Assembly: GCA_041685755.1 (NCBI GenBank)
Contig: JAWLFC010000001.1
Coordinates: 62,001 to 126,000 of the forward strand
Reading direction: 5' to 3'
Source: Sva-07 sp041685755
Lineage (GTDB): Bacteria > Actinomycetota > Acidimicrobiia > Acidimicrobiales > Ilumatobacteraceae
DNA: 64,000 nucleotides
Shown here: one piece after another, positions 63,319-64,000 of the stretch
Numbering within the stretch: position 1 is the first letter of the stretch
Layout of the letters: the number at the start of each line of letters is the position of its first letter
Notes under the pieces: generated by a model
Database searches by the model: none
Seen by the model: the letters and a program-made list of their open reading frames with translations, nothing else
What the model was told of the DNA's origin: nothing
Made by a program: the position numbers and the translations under genes

Positions 63319-64000
63319 TCAGCCGAGCCCGATCGAGGGGTCGATGAACTCGTTGGTGATGATGTCGTCGGCGGTCAGATCAGCCGGGGCGAGGTCGACG
63401 GTGACCATCTGGTCGATCACCGCCTGCACCCGGTCCGGGTCGAAGTTGCCGATCGTGTCGTCCGGGCCGTCGGAGACGAGCTCCAGCTCACGCATGGTGT
63501 CGATCGCGTAGGCGGCGACGCCTTCGGTGTAGACCCAGAAGTCGTCCATCTGCTCGACCGCGTCGACGATCAGCGCCGACACCCGCTCCGGTTCGTTCAA
63601 CGAGTCGACAGCGGCCTGCTGGATGATCGGGACCAGCAGTTCGAGGCAGGGACGCAGCTCCTCGAGGTCACCGCTGCGGATGCCGATCGGCTGGGTGTAG
63701 GCCTCGAACCCGGCGTCGTGGATCAACTCGAAGGCGACCGGCTTGCCCCACTCCTCGAACTCGTTCTCGTAGGCGTAGGGCTCGTTGGACGCGAAGCCCT
63801 GCTGGGCGATGGCGCCGCCCTCGGCGATGAACCGGGCCGGCGATCCGTCGTAACTCGGATCGACGACCGATCCGTCGACGAGCCCTTCGTTCACGAAGAC
63901 GTCCATCCACGCGTTGCCGGCGAAGACGTTCATCGTCACGCCCTGGTCGCTCAGATCGCCGATGGTCTCGGCATCCGGGTAGGTCTCGGGATCCCACATG
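63319..64000 (-). CDS. ABC transporter substrate-binding protein (NMT1/thiamine-pyrimidine type), 5'-truncated
   Basis: C-terminal 227 residues of a binding protein; the frame stays open to the window end. The pieces TIGDLSDQGVTMNVFAGNAWMDVFV, DPSYDGSPARFIAEGGAIAQQGF, FELIHDAGFEAYTQPIGIR and LLVPIIQQAAVDSL match NMT1/thiamine-pyrimidine-type solute binding proteins, with a helical C-terminal lobe. Pyrimidine, nitrate or sulfonate are all possible ligands. The convergent deaminase-like gene suggests a cyclic nitrogen substrate. The ATG at 63999 at the edge is not likely to be the real start, since the N-terminal lobe and signal peptide are missing. Confidence 0.78.
   Translation of the reverse strand, partial: MWDPETYPDAETIGDLSDQGVTMNVFAGNAWMDVFVNEGLVDGSVVDPSYDGSPARFIAEGGAIAQQGFASNEPYAYENEFEEWGKPVAFELIHDAGFEAYTQPIGIRSGDLEELRPCLELLVPIIQQAAVDSLNEPERVSALIVDAVEQMDDFWVYTEGVAAYAIDTMRELELVSDGPDDTIGNFDPDRVQAVIDQMVTVDLAPADLTADDIITNEFIDPSIGLG

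Noticed and set aside
1..64000. Insertion sequences, prophage genes, integrases, CRISPR arrays or toxin-antitoxin pairs
   Set aside because: None seen: no transposase, integrase, cas or phage structural motif, and no regularly spaced short repeat with spacers. The 34-bp repeat at 23829 and 21-bp repeat at 23758 are inside a coding region.

Overview
The window is GC-rich bacterial chromosome, packed with genes on both strands and with no phage, insertion sequence, CRISPR array or rRNA. The gene set is actinobacterial: a Pup ligase (PafA), a HelY-type Ski2 helicase behind tatB-tatC, a WhiB regulator, a GarA-like FHA protein and a DUF4193-like acidic protein. Two gene orders resemble Mycobacterium tuberculosis (pafA...tat-helY, and gcvH-garA-merR-DUF151-merR-gcv). 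The deep divergence, the amidohydrolase/acyl-CoA/luciferase-like gene content and the repeated surface domain on a 5'-nucleotidase suggest an Acidimicrobiia-type (Ilumatobacter-like) organism. That placement is inference.

1-11.4 kb: 3' end of a 5-oxoprolinase subunit (pxpC), pafA, signal peptidase lepB, a glycerophosphodiesterase on the minus strand, then the overlapping tatB-tatC-helY-(orphan lipid-kinase C-terminal domain) unit, a double-length ThyX-like protein, an acidic zinc-ribbon protein, a small helical protein and a GNAT acetyltransferase. 11.4-18 kb: enoyl-CoA hydratase, an Arg/Gly-rich protein, a gamma-carbonic-anhydrase-like protein, prmA, a ribokinase-type kinase, whiB, a threonine aldolase-type enzyme and a zinc-finger protein.

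17.9-29.3 kb is the regulatory core. A candidate c-di-AMP (ydaO-type) riboswitch runs into the start codon of a five-repeat peptidoglycan-binding M23 endopeptidase. A tandem glycine riboswitch precedes gcvP. gcvT and gcvH lie on the opposite strand in a cluster with two MerR regulators, a DUF151 protein, a GarA-like FHA protein that carries a zinc ribbon, and pgsA. A stand-alone cyclic-nucleotide-binding protein is inserted in this cluster. The locus therefore joins the whole glycine cleavage system (except lpd) with RNA-based and protein-based control.

29.3-42.8 kb is mixed metabolism and envelope: HIT hydrolase, an EamA transporter with a histidine-rich tail, SRAP/HMCES DNA-protein crosslink protein, a second cyclic-nucleotide-binding protein, phosphoesterase, amidohydrolase, DUF2817 peptidase, an MFS transporter, lipoproteins, a histidine phosphatase, an ornithine cyclodeaminase-type protein, a multipass glycosyltransferase-like protein and tRNA-Pro(GGG). 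42.8-64 kb: a secreted UshA-like nucleotidase with three surface repeats, der, a DUF512 radical-SAM protein, ispH, acyl-CoA dehydrogenase, acyl-CoA synthetase, an orphan NuoF-like protein, a PhnM-like amidohydrolase with a second glycerophosphodiesterase, a K+ channel, a gamma-glutamyltransferase, a luciferase-like oxidoreductase, a cytosine-deaminase-like enzyme and a partial transporter binding protein.

Across the window many first genes have a TANNNT hexamer whose last base lies 6-9 nt before the start codon, as expected for leaderless transcripts; these hexamers were used to choose several starts. Direct repeats with an 11-nt period and a GTTCA(C/T)C core, like streptomycete PHO boxes, lie upstream of both the UshA-like gene and the PhnM-like/glycerophosphodiesterase pair, suggesting a small phosphate-scavenging regulon. 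Gene pairs that converge are usually separated by compact GC hairpins.
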